A DNA stretch of 37,239 nt from Rhodothermaceae bacterium bin80 (GTDB lineage: Bacteria; Bacteroidota; Rhodothermia; Rhodothermales; Bin80), in NCBI GenBank assembly GCA_002238805.1, contig MPNB01000030.1, positions 1 through 37,239 on the forward strand, read 5' to 3'. Position 1 is the first letter of the stretch. Each line of letters starts with the position of its first letter. The position numbers were made by a program, and so were the translations under genes. The notes under the pieces are model-generated. The model was not told where the DNA came from and did no database searches. It worked only from the letters and a program-made list of their open reading frames with translations. Shown one piece after another: positions 7,730-15,747 of the stretch.

Positions 7730-8112
7730 GTTCTACCGCAATTCGTGTGGCATGATTAAATTTGGGCTTCACCAAAATATAGCGCAATCAATGGAATCTT
7801 ATCTGGATTTGACGCGACTCACCTTGGGATTGGGGAACGACTGGAAGATTGACAAGGTGCTACTGGATGAGCAGATTCAGCGGGTTGACCTCTACATTTC
7901 GCATTTGGGCGGCGTTGGTTTACCCCGAGACGGGAGAGACAAGGACGCTCTACGATCATCGGAAGCACGGACTTAGCGCCACTTGGATTGCTATGAATTC
8001 AAATGTTTTGCCCATTGCCGGGTTCCCCAGATAGGTGTGAGGACGATTGGGACGCCCTGGGCGAGTGCCTCGAATCGGTTTACGGATGCGTTTGGGTGCT
8101 GAACGATTAATT
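7730..8112 (+). pseudogene. ISL3-family transposase N-terminal half with left IS end, frameshifted
   Basis: The IS end reads GGTTCTACCGCAATTCGTGT at 7732. Coding starts at ATG 7752 and reads LDLTRLTLGLGNDWKIDKVL, then LLDEQIQRVDLYISHLGG, typical of ISL3 transposase N-termini. A frameshift near 7915 moves the sequence to VYPETGETRTLYDHRK. A further shift leads to LDCYEFKCFAHCRVPQ and RTIGTPWASASNRFTDAFGC, which ends near 8100 at a junction with an inverted segment. Confidence 0.7.
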
Positions 8113-8620
8113 TGCTGGTTCTACCGTGATTATTGTGGATAGAGGTTAAGCCACCGCAGAAAAAGAGAATTGCAAATATGAGTTTTTTCGAACTTTCTGT
8201 ACCCTCTCCTGACGGTTTTGATCTCCTGGATTTTCCCATTGAGTCGCTCGGCTCTGGCGTTGGATTGTTTATGGAAAAGTGCATTGCATACGCCTTTGAG
8301 ATGACGTTTAAACATTTCGGCCACCTCCGTGGTCTCTTTTACAGAGGCCTCTTTGACGCTTTTAAGCCAAAGTTGGACGTAGGTATGCGCTTTGGAGTAC
8401 GAATTGCATCCAAAGACGGCTTTGAACTCCTCACGCAACCGCCAGGCGAGACTGACCTGGAGGTTGGATTCCTAGATGACTTTGAAGATCTCGTCCTGCG
8501 TTGTGTCCGATTCGATTCGTTTTTCAAGAGCGCATAGCGACTGTGTTTGCATTCCTTGTGGGTTCTCACTTCCCGCTTGCGTACCCGATCAATTCCCTGA
8601 TCAGGGGGAATCCTACTATA
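8113..8620 (-). pseudogene. ISL3-family transposase C-terminal half, inverted relative to the N-terminal half
   Basis: On the minus strand, pieces read VRKREVRTHKECKHSRYALLKN, DEIFKVI(stop)ESNLQVSLAW, LREEFKAVFGC, SNARAERLNGKIQEIKTVRRG (the last catalytic Glu region) and LRWLNLYPQ stop at 8130. There is one frameshift near 8490 and one in-frame TAG near 8475. The IS terminus (complement of GGTTCTACCGTGATTATTG) follows at 8113. This matches the left terminus at 7732, so both halves probably come from one element whose right half was inverted. Confidence 0.7.
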
Positions 8621-8679
8621 CCAGTCAGGGAGTGGCGCGGTGTCATTAGGATCAAGAGTACTCATTGTTTTCCCTCTGT

Positions 8680-8890
8680 CTGTTTCCCGTTCGTTGCACC
8701 ATCGATCCGTTTCCACTCCCTGCTCGTCAAACCGGATGTGCGGTTTTCCCGCATCCGGCTTTTAGTTGAACGCATGCCTTCGCCCACGGAAAGTTCTTCG
8801 TCTTTGGCGCAAGATGTTGCAGACCGTAGGTTTCCCGTAGCTGAATGTCCGAAAAGTGCACATACTTCCTAGCCTGAATTTCCATTCGTG
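8680..8890 (-). mobile_element. 3' end of a group II intron: maturase C-terminus scrap and domain V
   Basis: The minus strand from about 8880 reads RKYVHFSDIQLRETYGLQHL followed by APKTKNFPWAKA, which resembles the tail of group II intron maturases. The following 34 nt at 8762-8729 fold into a domain V hairpin: AAGCCGGAUGCGG, GAAA tetraloop, ACCGCACAUCCGGUU, with the AGC triad and a two-base bulge. A plausible domain VI follows to about 8680. The rest of the intron is missing. A related maturase tail occurs at 29523-29592. Confidence 0.6.
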
Positions 8891-9067
8891 TATTCAGATC
8901 AATCTGAATATACACTCAAGCGTGAAAATGCTCCGTCACCCAATGCTGCGGACAATCAAGACGCGCGCTGCAAAGAAGCGCTCCGACCGGCCAATCACCG
9001 CGGTAGAAAAAACGCTCACGGCACTCCCACAATGGTTAGACTACGCCATTACTTGGGTATAGGGTAG

Positions 9068-9240
9068 GGCTTGCTACCCAACCGTCTTACGGCGCTGGGC
9101 ATTGATCGTGTCATCATTGCGCCGGGTCCTATTCCTCGGCGCAATGGGGATCGCATTAAAACTGACGGCGAGATGCCAAGAAGCTGGCCGGGTATTTTGC
9201 GGCGGGTCTGCTGAAAGCTTGCTCTTTGCGCAGCGAAGCC
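9068..9240 (+). pseudogene. IS110-family transposase fragment (N-terminal DEDD region)
   Basis: The plus strand reads LTALGIDRVIIAPGPIPRRN, GDRIKTD and then, after a one-base deletion near 9166, RRDAKKLAGYFAAGLLKACS. This matches the N-terminal catalytic region of IS110-family transposases (GIDxVVVAPSLIPxKxGxRVKTDRRDA). Nothing recognisable continues on either side. The sequence from 9241 to 9321 shows no feature. Confidence 0.7.
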
Positions 9241-9321
9241 GTGGCGATGTTATGGATTGACGTAGTCCAGTTGTGGGGGTAACTTCCGTCAAAATCCCTG
9301 AATACAGCAGATACAGAATCG

Positions 9322-10164
9322 TTACGTGTCACTTGGTTGTTTCGTCTGGGAATTTAGACTAGTGAGTGCCTTTAACGCAGATTTCAATCGTTCCGGCAAT
9401 CGCGGCTCCAACTCGCGTGCGTTAATTTTCCGAATTGGTGCAGCCAGTCGCACACTATTCATCATGAAGGCAGATTTCACGGACTGCAAATCGTCCGCAG
9501 TAATTGATTCCTCAGTGATTTTGATGTCTAAGTCCGATCCAGCACCCAGTAGCCATTGCCGCATGACCCCTGGAAGAACGCCATCTGAGATGGGGGGAGT
9601 TACCCAAATATCATCAATTTCAAGAAACAGGTTTCCTATCGTCGTGCAACAAATGTTGCCACAGGTATTCAAAAAGAGGGCATCATCATAGCCTTCGGCT
9701 TGCGCAGATCTGAAGGCAGCTACATTATCAGTGTAGGCTAGAGTTTTGTGGCGGCTTGTGAGTGATGTGCTATTTCGACGAATAAGACTTGTCTGAAGTG
9801 AAATGGGCTCAAATTGATCCCCCCTATTCAGCGGTGATAAATTCATTAAAACTGTGGGAAATGCCCTTTTAGCATTTACAAAGCGTCTTTCTGCAGGCCC
9901 TGATGTAACGGTAATTCGTAAGACACCACTATGATCTTCGGTCAAAAAATTGGCAAGGAGAGCGTTGATCCTTCGGTGATCAATTGCGATGCCAAGTGCA
10001 ATGGCATCATTGATGAGTCTGTTCAAATGAGCCATGCGTAAAATCATGGTGCCATCGACAATCAAGGAGGTGTCAAATACACCATCTGCAAGCAGTAACC
10101 CCTGATCTCGTAGATCAAAAGGACGACTCGCACTCTGTTCACTTGATTGCTCTATGAAGAACAT
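9322..10164 (-). CDS. pabC: Class IV aminotransferase, 4-amino-4-deoxychorismate lyase-like
   Basis: The product has 280 residues with the fold-type IV PLP-enzyme pattern: LLADGVFDT near the N-terminus, the Schiff-base lysine K140 in SRHKTLAYTDN, and NICCTTIGNLFLE in the cofactor-binding region. Its place as the last gene of a pabB-pabA-pabC operon (26-bp overlap with pabA) supports a role as ADC lyase. That enzyme releases p-aminobenzoate and pyruvate for folate synthesis. One oddity: the Glu that contacts the PLP ring nitrogen in the family (TEGCCANLF in E. coli PabC) is Cys173 here. The enzyme may be impaired or altered. A different class IV aminotransferase role is possible but less likely. 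Confidence 0.75.
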   Translation of the reverse strand: MFFIEQSSEQSASRPFDLRDQGLLLADGVFDTSLIVDGTMILRMAHLNRLINDAIALGIAIDHRRINALLANFLTEDHSGVLRITVTSGPAERRFVNAKRAFPTVLMNLSPLNRGDQFEPISLQTSLIRRNSTSLTSRHKTLAYTDNVAAFRSAQAEGYDDALFLNTCGNICCTTIGNLFLEIDDIWVTPPISDGVLPGVMRQWLLGAGSDLDIKITEESITADDLQSVKSAFMMNSVRLAAPIRKINARELEPRLPERLKSALKALTSLNSQTKQPSDT

Positions 10165-10735
10165 TGAAACTCTCTGCGATCAACAGGAAATTTTGTAGAA
10201 GCTCATACCCTGCTTCGCTCAATATTGATTCTGGATGAAATTGGACGCCAAATGTAGGATGCTCCTTGTGACGCAATGCCATGATCTCGCCACCTACAGA
10301 TCTAGCCTGAACCACCAAATCGGTTTCAGAAATCTTTGTCACGATGAGGGAATGATAAAGACCTGCATTCAACGGATTGGGTAACCCTTCAAACAGGTCA
10401 CACCCATCATGCATTATGGGACTTGCTCGACCGTATTCTGGAAACAGGGAATTCGTTACGACACCGCCATAGGATTGTGCAATCGCCAGATGGCCGAGGC
10501 ATACGCCTAGAATTGACAATCGACCTGAAAAATGTGAGACCACATTCATGCTGATGCCAGCTTCATTCGGCGTACACGGACCTGGCGAAATCACCAGTGC
10601 TTTGGGCTCCATCGCTTCAACATCATCCAGGGTAATCTTGTCAGAATCAACAACTTCGGTTGTCTCGCCAAGCTCCTGGAAATATCGGCTCAGGTTGAAG
10701 ACAAAACTATCTCGATTGTTCAACAACAGAATCAT
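10139..10735 (-). CDS. pabA: Glutamine amidotransferase, aminodeoxychorismate synthase component II
   Basis: This 198-residue class I amidotransferase supplies ammonia from glutamine to PabB. Visible motifs are NNRDSFVFNL, the oxyanion strand VISPGPCTP, nucleophile C79 in LGVCLGH, YHSLIV, and the H167-x-E169 dyad in FHPES. The length is normal. Its ATG overlaps the pabB stop by one base (TAATG), so translation is coupled. The usual GHQ after the nucleophile is GHL (L83). This Gln normally helps bind the glutamine substrate, so weak glutaminase activity is possible. TrpG is an alternative identity; the partner gene and a pabC neighbour favour PabA. Confidence 0.8.
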   Translation of the reverse strand: MILLLNNRDSFVFNLSRYFQELGETTEVVDSDKITLDDVEAMEPKALVISPGPCTPNEAGISMNVVSHFSGRLSILGVCLGHLAIAQSYGGVVTNSLFPEYGRASPIMHDGCDLFEGLPNPLNAGLYHSLIVTKISETDLVVQARSVGGEIMALRHKEHPTFGVQFHPESILSEAGYELLQNFLLIAESFNVLHRAIK

Positions 10736-12099
10736 TAGACGATCGCTTCTTCTGTGCTGCAGAGTATCTTCTGTGCCTTCAGCAAGGTTTCAGAATACTC
10801 CTCATTTGGATTGGATAAAGAGGTTATACCGCTGCCTACATCCAGGCGGGCACGGTCACCATCAAACTGAATGGTCCGGATCATGATGTTAAAGTCTGCG
10901 GCGCCATCAAACCCGAAATAGCCGAATGAGCCGCAAAAAGCGCGACGTGAATTTTGTTCTAAATGATCAATAATCTCCATAGAACGACATTTCGGCGCCC
11001 CCGTAACTGACCCCCCAGGGAATACTGCAGACAATAGGTTGAACGCATCATGCTCGTCCCCGAGCTGCCCGCGGACAGAAGATGTAAGCTGATGCAATCC
11101 GGCATAAGATTCCAGGATGCAAAGCTCCGACACTTCCACTGAATGAGGCTCGCAAACTTTTGACAGATCGTTGCGAAGCAAATCAACAATCATGATGTTC
11201 TCGGCACGATCTTTCTTTGATTTGAGAAGCTTGTCCTTCAACTGTTGATCTTCCTCAGGATCATCTGACCGCGCAGTCGTCCCTTTGATCGGTCTTGCTT
11301 CGACCATCCCCCCATCATTCACAGTAATCAGCCGTTCTGGAGAGGTGCAAGCAATGCTGCGCTCCCCGAAAGAACCATAAGCAGAGAACGGAGCTGGATT
11401 GCTCTTTCGAATGGAAAGATATATCTGAAACGGATCTGTGGAATGGGGCAAATTTGCCACGAAAGTTTGTGCAAAATTCGCTTGGTAAATATCGCCCGCT
11501 CGAATAAAATCAAGAATGTCGTTTACAGCTTTCAGATAGGTCGCTTTTGAAATCTGGTTGCGCCAGACAAGGGATACAGTAGGGGTAGCGGGAGATGGTA
11601 AATTTCTAATGTCTCGTCTGACTGCATTGATGTTCGCTTGGGCTGTATGCCTGCAAGGCTCGTATGCCCCGCATTTGAAGCCCGATGAAATGATCCATGT
11701 AAAATCAGCATGATGATCAACAGCAATGATTGTGTCGTACAGCCTGAAGTGACAATTTGCACTGCTCTGATTGCAAGATTTGGACGCGCTTGCTGAGTTA
11801 AGTTCTGAAAACTCGTAATCGAAAAATCCGACTAATCCTCCCTGAAACGGAGGTCCCTGATTAATATGCCCAGCTGAGTAACGCCCAAGCGCAAAACGCA
11901 AATCATCCATGTTTGCCGCTGCCGGGATTAATTCGACAGGATCAATACAGAGATAAGAATAGCGACCAAGTCGCTGGATATTAGATGAGCTATCCAGCCA
12001 AATCAAACCGCGGCCTTGTGCATACTTTTGCGCCAAAGGCTGCAGATCTATTGCAGCTAATTTTAGTGCCCATACCTTGGCACATTGGGAAGCGATCAT
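10735..12099 (-). CDS. pabB: Aminodeoxychorismate synthase component I
   Basis: The product has 454 residues with the chorismate-binding fold. Key blocks are ISKATYLKAVNDILDFIRAG, GDIYQANFAQTF, the nucleophilic lysine in ARPIKGT, AENIMIVDLLRNDL, FPGGSVTGAPK, GSFGYFGFDG and DVGSGI. It makes 4-amino-4-deoxychorismate from chorismate and ammonia. The PIKGT lysine is diagnostic for PabB against TrpE. Start ATG 12099. The gene heads a three-gene operon with pabA and pabC. Upstream, only 50 bp separate the start from IS21-type terminal repeats, so the native promoter may have been displaced. Confidence 0.88.
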   Translation of the reverse strand: MIASQCAKVWALKLAAIDLQPLAQKYAQGRGLIWLDSSSNIQRLGRYSYLCIDPVELIPAAANMDDLRFALGRYSAGHINQGPPFQGGLVGFFDYEFSELNSASASKSCNQSSANCHFRLYDTIIAVDHHADFTWIISSGFKCGAYEPCRHTAQANINAVRRDIRNLPSPATPTVSLVWRNQISKATYLKAVNDILDFIRAGDIYQANFAQTFVANLPHSTDPFQIYLSIRKSNPAPFSAYGSFGERSIACTSPERLITVNDGGMVEARPIKGTTARSDDPEEDQQLKDKLLKSKKDRAENIMIVDLLRNDLSKVCEPHSVEVSELCILESYAGLHQLTSSVRGQLGDEHDAFNLLSAVFPGGSVTGAPKCRSMEIIDHLEQNSRRAFCGSFGYFGFDGAADFNIMIRTIQFDGDRARLDVGSGITSLSNPNEEYSETLLKAQKILCSTEEAIV

Positions 12100-12148
12100 G
12101 CGAATAGGATATCTCTTGTTCCTGCGTTAGGGAATGGTTTTACTCCAT

Positions 12149-12214
12149 ATTCCGACCATGTGGACCACTGATTCCGAGCCATGCGGGCCACCATTCCGAT
12201 TGATCTGGGACACC
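12149..12214 (+). repeat. IS21-type terminal repeats upstream of pabB
   Basis: Three direct repeats of 21-22 bp (ATTCCGACCATGTGGACCAC, ATTCCGAGCCATGCGGGCCA, ATTCCGATTGATCTGGGACA starts) lie in tandem. They share the ATTCCGA...GG(G)nCAC pattern of the set at 1437-1503 but differ in the centre, so they come from a different element. No IS21 transposase is nearby. The end sits 50 bp upstream of the pabB start. Confidence 0.55.
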
Positions 12215-12784
12215 TATGTGTTGTTAAACTGACCTTCACAATTTGGTGGATTTGATGATCAATTCTCGTTCTCCTTGAACCTTGCGCATAACAGATACGC
12301 GATAAATGGCTCGAATAAAGCTCCACTCTACGGGGAACCCCGGGAATATTACTCAAATCATCTCCGAATTACCCAAATGCAACTCACCATTCGCCGGAAC
12401 AAGCCCCGAGATTAAGAGGGCCTCCAGACGCCAAAACCAAGCCAAACGGGCCAGAATACGACCAAAAATTTACTGAAGAACCCACAGAAACGCCCTAAAC
12501 CGACCAATACCTAATTTCCGTGCAAACACTATTTACGCATCCCCGACGGAATCCGCCGTATCCTTGAATCTCTATCGGATCGAACGAAACCCTTATTTTT
12601 CTGGTCAACTTCACATTTTAGAACTAAATTGTTCGTGCAGAGTAGACGCCTGAGCCGTAATTTTGCTCATTAGTTATTTAGGCTGGAAAGGCATAAAGCG
12701 CAATTTTTTTTGCTAATTGTGCTTTTTTCACGTCAATAATCTATGAATGTTGTTGAATTGCCGCTTTAATTGTTCACGAATTCG
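12215..12784. other. Non-coding region between pabB and glnN
   Basis: About 570 bp contain no convincing coding frame on either strand. The last 150 bp are AT-rich, as expected upstream of a promoter. A short imperfect repeat GCGCAATTTTTTTTGCTAATTGTGC occurs near 12700. No riboswitch or small RNA could be recognised by eye. Confidence 0.4.
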
Positions 12785-12793
12785 TACCTTTAG
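12785..12793 (+). promoter_or_regulatory. Possible Bacteroidota-type -7 element for glnN
   Basis: TACCTTTAG resembles the TAnnTTTG -7 box of Bacteroidota promoters and lies 43 bp before the glnN start. The expected TTTG -33 box is only approximated by TTTA at 12765, with a short spacer. Weak call from pattern alone. Confidence 0.3.
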
Positions 12794-12835
12794 TGTACTG
12801 AGTCCTATCAATCCTCAACACATCACGCTACACCT

Positions 12836-15022
12836 ATGAATCCCAGACTCCACAACATCACTGCTGCGACTAAATATCGTGCCAACCACGTTGATACTAT
12901 TGAGCCGCCTGATCTGGAGGTCCACTTCGCTGAAAACACGTTTGGCATCGACGAGATGCGCAAGCGACTGCCGAAAGAGGTTTTCCAAGGAATGGTGAAC
13001 TGTATCACCAAAAGCTCTCCCATTGCTACGCATCACGCCGAAATTGTGGCGCTAACCATGAAGGAATGGGCCTTGGAACGTGGAGCTACACACTTTGTCC
13101 ATTGGTTTCAACCGCTAACAGGCAAAACCGCTGGCAAGCACGACAGCTTTATCAATCCGACAGTTGTTGGCAAAGCCATCGCAAGCTTGCGCGGAAGGGA
13201 TCTCATTCAAGGAGAGCCAGACGCATCCAGCTTCCCGAACGGTGGACTCAGAGCTACGCATGAGGCTCGCGGATACACGATCTGGGATCCCTCCTCACCC
13301 GCTTTTTTGGTTGAGAATGAGAACGGGAGCTATCTCGCTGTTCCGACATGTTTTGTCTCATGGACCGGTGAAGCACTGGACCACAAAACACCACTGCTAC
13401 GCTCCATTGATGCGCTGGACAGGCAGGCACGTCGCGTCCTCCGCCTGCTCGGCGAACGTGCCGAACGTGTACAGACAACCGTGGGAGCAGAGCAGGAGTA
13501 TTTCCTGATTGATGAGGAATACTTCTACCGCCGGACGGACCTGGTCAATACAGGGCGTACACTTCTCGGTGCCACACCTCCGAAAGGACAACAGCTGGAT
13601 GACCATTACTTCGGAGAGATCCCGAGTCGAATCCTTGCGTGTATGCTGGCAACAGAAAAAGAGCTCTACCGTCTGGGCATCCCTGTCAAGACCCGCCACA
13701 ACGAGGTGGCACCGAGCCAGTACGAGGTTGCACCGGTCTTCGAGACTAGTGGTATCGCCTCTGACCACCAGCAGCTCATGATGATCACAATCAAGCGTAT
13801 CGCACGCAAGCATGGTCTGGTGGCACTTTTACATGAAAAACCATTCGCTAACTTGAACGGCTCAGGTAAACATGTTAATTGGTCTATCGCTACTGATGAC
13901 GGAAAAAATCTTCTTAATCCCGGAGATGCACCGCATGATAATCTGACCTTCCTGGTTTTCTGTTCAGCAGTGATCCGTGCCGTATACAGACACCAAGACC
14001 TGCTTCGTATATCAGTGTGTTCCGCCAGTAATGATCACCGTTTGGGGGCCAACGAAGCTCCCCCTGCTATCATGAGCGTCTTTCTCGGAACGCAGCTCTA
14101 TGATCTGTACCAAAAACTTATCAATGGCGATGTGCTGAGCACTGCTAAAGACACTGACCTGTTTTTGGGAGTGAGTATGCTTCCGCTCGTGCCCAAACAT
14201 GCAGGGGATCGTAACCGCACCTCACCGTTCGCTTTTACTGGTAATAAGTTCGAATTTCGTTCCGTAGGCTCCGATCAGTCGCTAGCCTTCCCGAATATTG
14301 TACTTAATACTTCGGTTGCTGAGTCTTTGCGGGACTTTGCGAATAATCTTCGTAATAACTTGCGAGGCAAAGACAGAAAAGATCCGACTGTCCTTAAAGG
14401 TATCGTACTCGATATGGTGGCCGAGATTGCCCGAGAATGCAAGGATATCCTTTTTGAGGGTGATAACTATGCAGAAGAGTGGCACCAGGAGGCAGAGCGG
14501 CGTGGTCTGCTGAACCTGCGCACAACCGTTGATGCACTCGGACATCTGACTTCCGAAAAGAATACTAAGCTGTTCGAGTCCTTTGGTATCCTGACCTCCT
14601 CCGAACTGCACGCTCGTTACGAGGTTGCCCTGGAGCAGTATGATATGGCGCTTGATATTGAGGCCAGAACATTGGAGAATCTCGTGCGAACACAAGTACT
14701 GCCTGCCGGATTCAGCTACCTGAATGAACTCACACAGACGGCTGCACAGACTAAAGGCTTTGGGCTGTCTGTCAAGGGATCCCTTACCCCCGTCATTGGG
14801 ACGCTTAATGGTACATTGTCCGAACTGGTGAATGCGGTGGGTGAGTTAACTAAGCAGCTGAATGTGCACCAGGAAAATCTGCCTGCCGAAGCAGCGCACA
14901 AAACAGACATGGTCATACCGGCTATGCTCAAAGTGCGTGAGGCTGCGGATAAATTAGAAGGCCTGGTACCAGAGAACACATGGCCGCTGCCGAACTACGG
15001 CGAAATCCTGTTTGTACACTGA
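12836..15022 (+). CDS. glnN: Type III glutamine synthetase
   Basis: The product has 728 residues, the usual length for GSIII and much longer than GSI or GSII. It makes glutamine from glutamate, ammonia and ATP in the cytoplasm. Visible family blocks are THFVHWFQPLTG, KHDSFINP, EQEYFLID (metal-binding glutamates), KTRHNEVAPSQYEVAPVFE, FANLNGSGKHVNWS, SASNDHRLGANEAPPAI and the long C-terminal extension. It is transcribed alone and convergent with the nitroreductase, with a GC-rich hairpin just after the stop. Regulation by nitrogen is likely from family behaviour, but no operator is visible. Confidence 0.95.
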   Translation: MNPRLHNITAATKYRANHVDTIEPPDLEVHFAENTFGIDEMRKRLPKEVFQGMVNCITKSSPIATHHAEIVALTMKEWALERGATHFVHWFQPLTGKTAGKHDSFINPTVVGKAIASLRGRDLIQGEPDASSFPNGGLRATHEARGYTIWDPSSPAFLVENENGSYLAVPTCFVSWTGEALDHKTPLLRSIDALDRQARRVLRLLGERAERVQTTVGAEQEYFLIDEEYFYRRTDLVNTGRTLLGATPPKGQQLDDHYFGEIPSRILACMLATEKELYRLGIPVKTRHNEVAPSQYEVAPVFETSGIASDHQQLMMITIKRIARKHGLVALLHEKPFANLNGSGKHVNWSIATDDGKNLLNPGDAPHDNLTFLVFCSAVIRAVYRHQDLLRISVCSASNDHRLGANEAPPAIMSVFLGTQLYDLYQKLINGDVLSTAKDTDLFLGVSMLPLVPKHAGDRNRTSPFAFTGNKFEFRSVGSDQSLAFPNIVLNTSVAESLRDFANNLRNNLRGKDRKDPTVLKGIVLDMVAEIARECKDILFEGDNYAEEWHQEAERRGLLNLRTTVDALGHLTSEKNTKLFESFGILTSSELHARYEVALEQYDMALDIEARTLENLVRTQVLPAGFSYLNELTQTAAQTKGFGLSVKGSLTPVIGTLNGTLSELVNAVGELTKQLNVHQENLPAEAAHKTDMVIPAMLKVREAADKLEGLVPENTWPLPNYGEILFVH

Positions 15023-15035
15023 TATAAATCCCAAC

Positions 15036-15060
15036 GGGGCTCGCCAAAATGGCGGGCCCC
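15036..15060. terminator. GC-rich hairpin between convergent glnN and nitroreductase gene
   Basis: GGGGCTCGCC and GGCGGGCCCC form a 10-bp stem with one T-G pair around the loop AAAAT. It starts 13 bp after the glnN stop and ends 8 bp before the end of the convergent gene. No run of T follows on either strand, so intrinsic termination may be weak. Confidence 0.5.
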
Positions 15061-15068
15061 TGTGGATC

Positions 15069-15743
15069 CTATTTCTGCACCGACCTCTCTTCGTGCCAAG
15101 TGGTAAGTTCTGCAAGGTTCTTGCGCTGCAGATCTGGCACCGTCGCGTTCTCCGCAGGATAACCTACTGGGAATAGAATGAATGCCCGCTCGTGTTTGGG
15201 ACGACCAAGAATTTCGCCCAGAAAGCGCATGGGGCTCGGCGTATGGGTTAGTGTAACTAATCCCAGGTTGTGTATCGCCGCGATAAACAACCCGCAGGCA
15301 ATGCCACAGCTTTCCTGCACGTAGTAGTTCTTCTTTCCATCATCACCAATATTTTTGGCGAAGCAGACAACAATCCACGGAGCTGTTTCAAGGAAGGGCT
15401 TGTGCCAGTCCGTTCCAAGCGGATCAATCGCCTCGCGCCAAGCCTTTGGCATCCGTCGCTCGTAACTCTCACGTTCCTCTTTCTCGGCAGCCTCTCGAAT
15501 TTTTGATTGTAGCTCACGATCATTCACAGCAACAAAATGCCACGGCTCCCGGTGTGCACCACTGGGTGCCGTACCGGCGGTCAAAATCGCCTGTTCAATC
15601 AACTCTCGAGGTACGGAGCGGTCATTGAAAGTCCGTACGGAGCGGCGCTCCCGCATAAGATTGAAAAAATCCCGCGCACGGATCAACATTTCTTCCGGTG
15701 AGCGTCCAGTAAACTGTAATGGTCGCTGAGGATACAGCTGCAT
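15069..15743 (-). CDS. Nitroreductase-family flavoprotein (iodotyrosine-deiodinase/BluB-like branch)
   Basis: Starting at ATG 15743 the product has 224 residues. The N-terminal FMN-binding signature is RERRSVRTFNDRSVPRELI, followed by AGTAPSGAHREPWHFVAV (phosphate and ring contacts), FLETAPWIVVCFA and ILGRPKHERAFILFPVGYPA. This pattern matches the nitroreductase subfamily that includes iodotyrosine deiodinase and BluB-like proteins, which use FMN to reduce small organic molecules. The substrate cannot be read from sequence. Only 4 bp separate it from the upstream asnS stop, so it is probably co-transcribed. The frame is open to 15836, but that would overlap asnS by 89 bp without a family-like extension. 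Confidence 0.85.
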   Translation of the reverse strand: MQLYPQRPLQFTGRSPEEMLIRARDFFNLMRERRSVRTFNDRSVPRELIEQAILTAGTAPSGAHREPWHFVAVNDRELQSKIREAAEKEERESYERRMPKAWREAIDPLGTDWHKPFLETAPWIVVCFAKNIGDDGKKNYYVQESCGIACGLFIAAIHNLGLVTLTHTPSPMRFLGEILGRPKHERAFILFPVGYPAENATVPDLQRKNLAELTTWHEERSVQK

Positions 15744-15747
15744 ACTC

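Noticed and set aside
5804..7787. Long open frames antisense to or shifted against the WD40 gene (up to 435 codons)
   Set aside because: They repeat with the same 126-nt period and encode only low-complexity Arg/Pro-rich strings; they are by-products of a GC-rich coding repeat with few stops.
8928..9062. Short frame starting MLRHPMLRTIKTRAAKK
   Set aside because: It lies in IS/intron debris and resembles no family I know.
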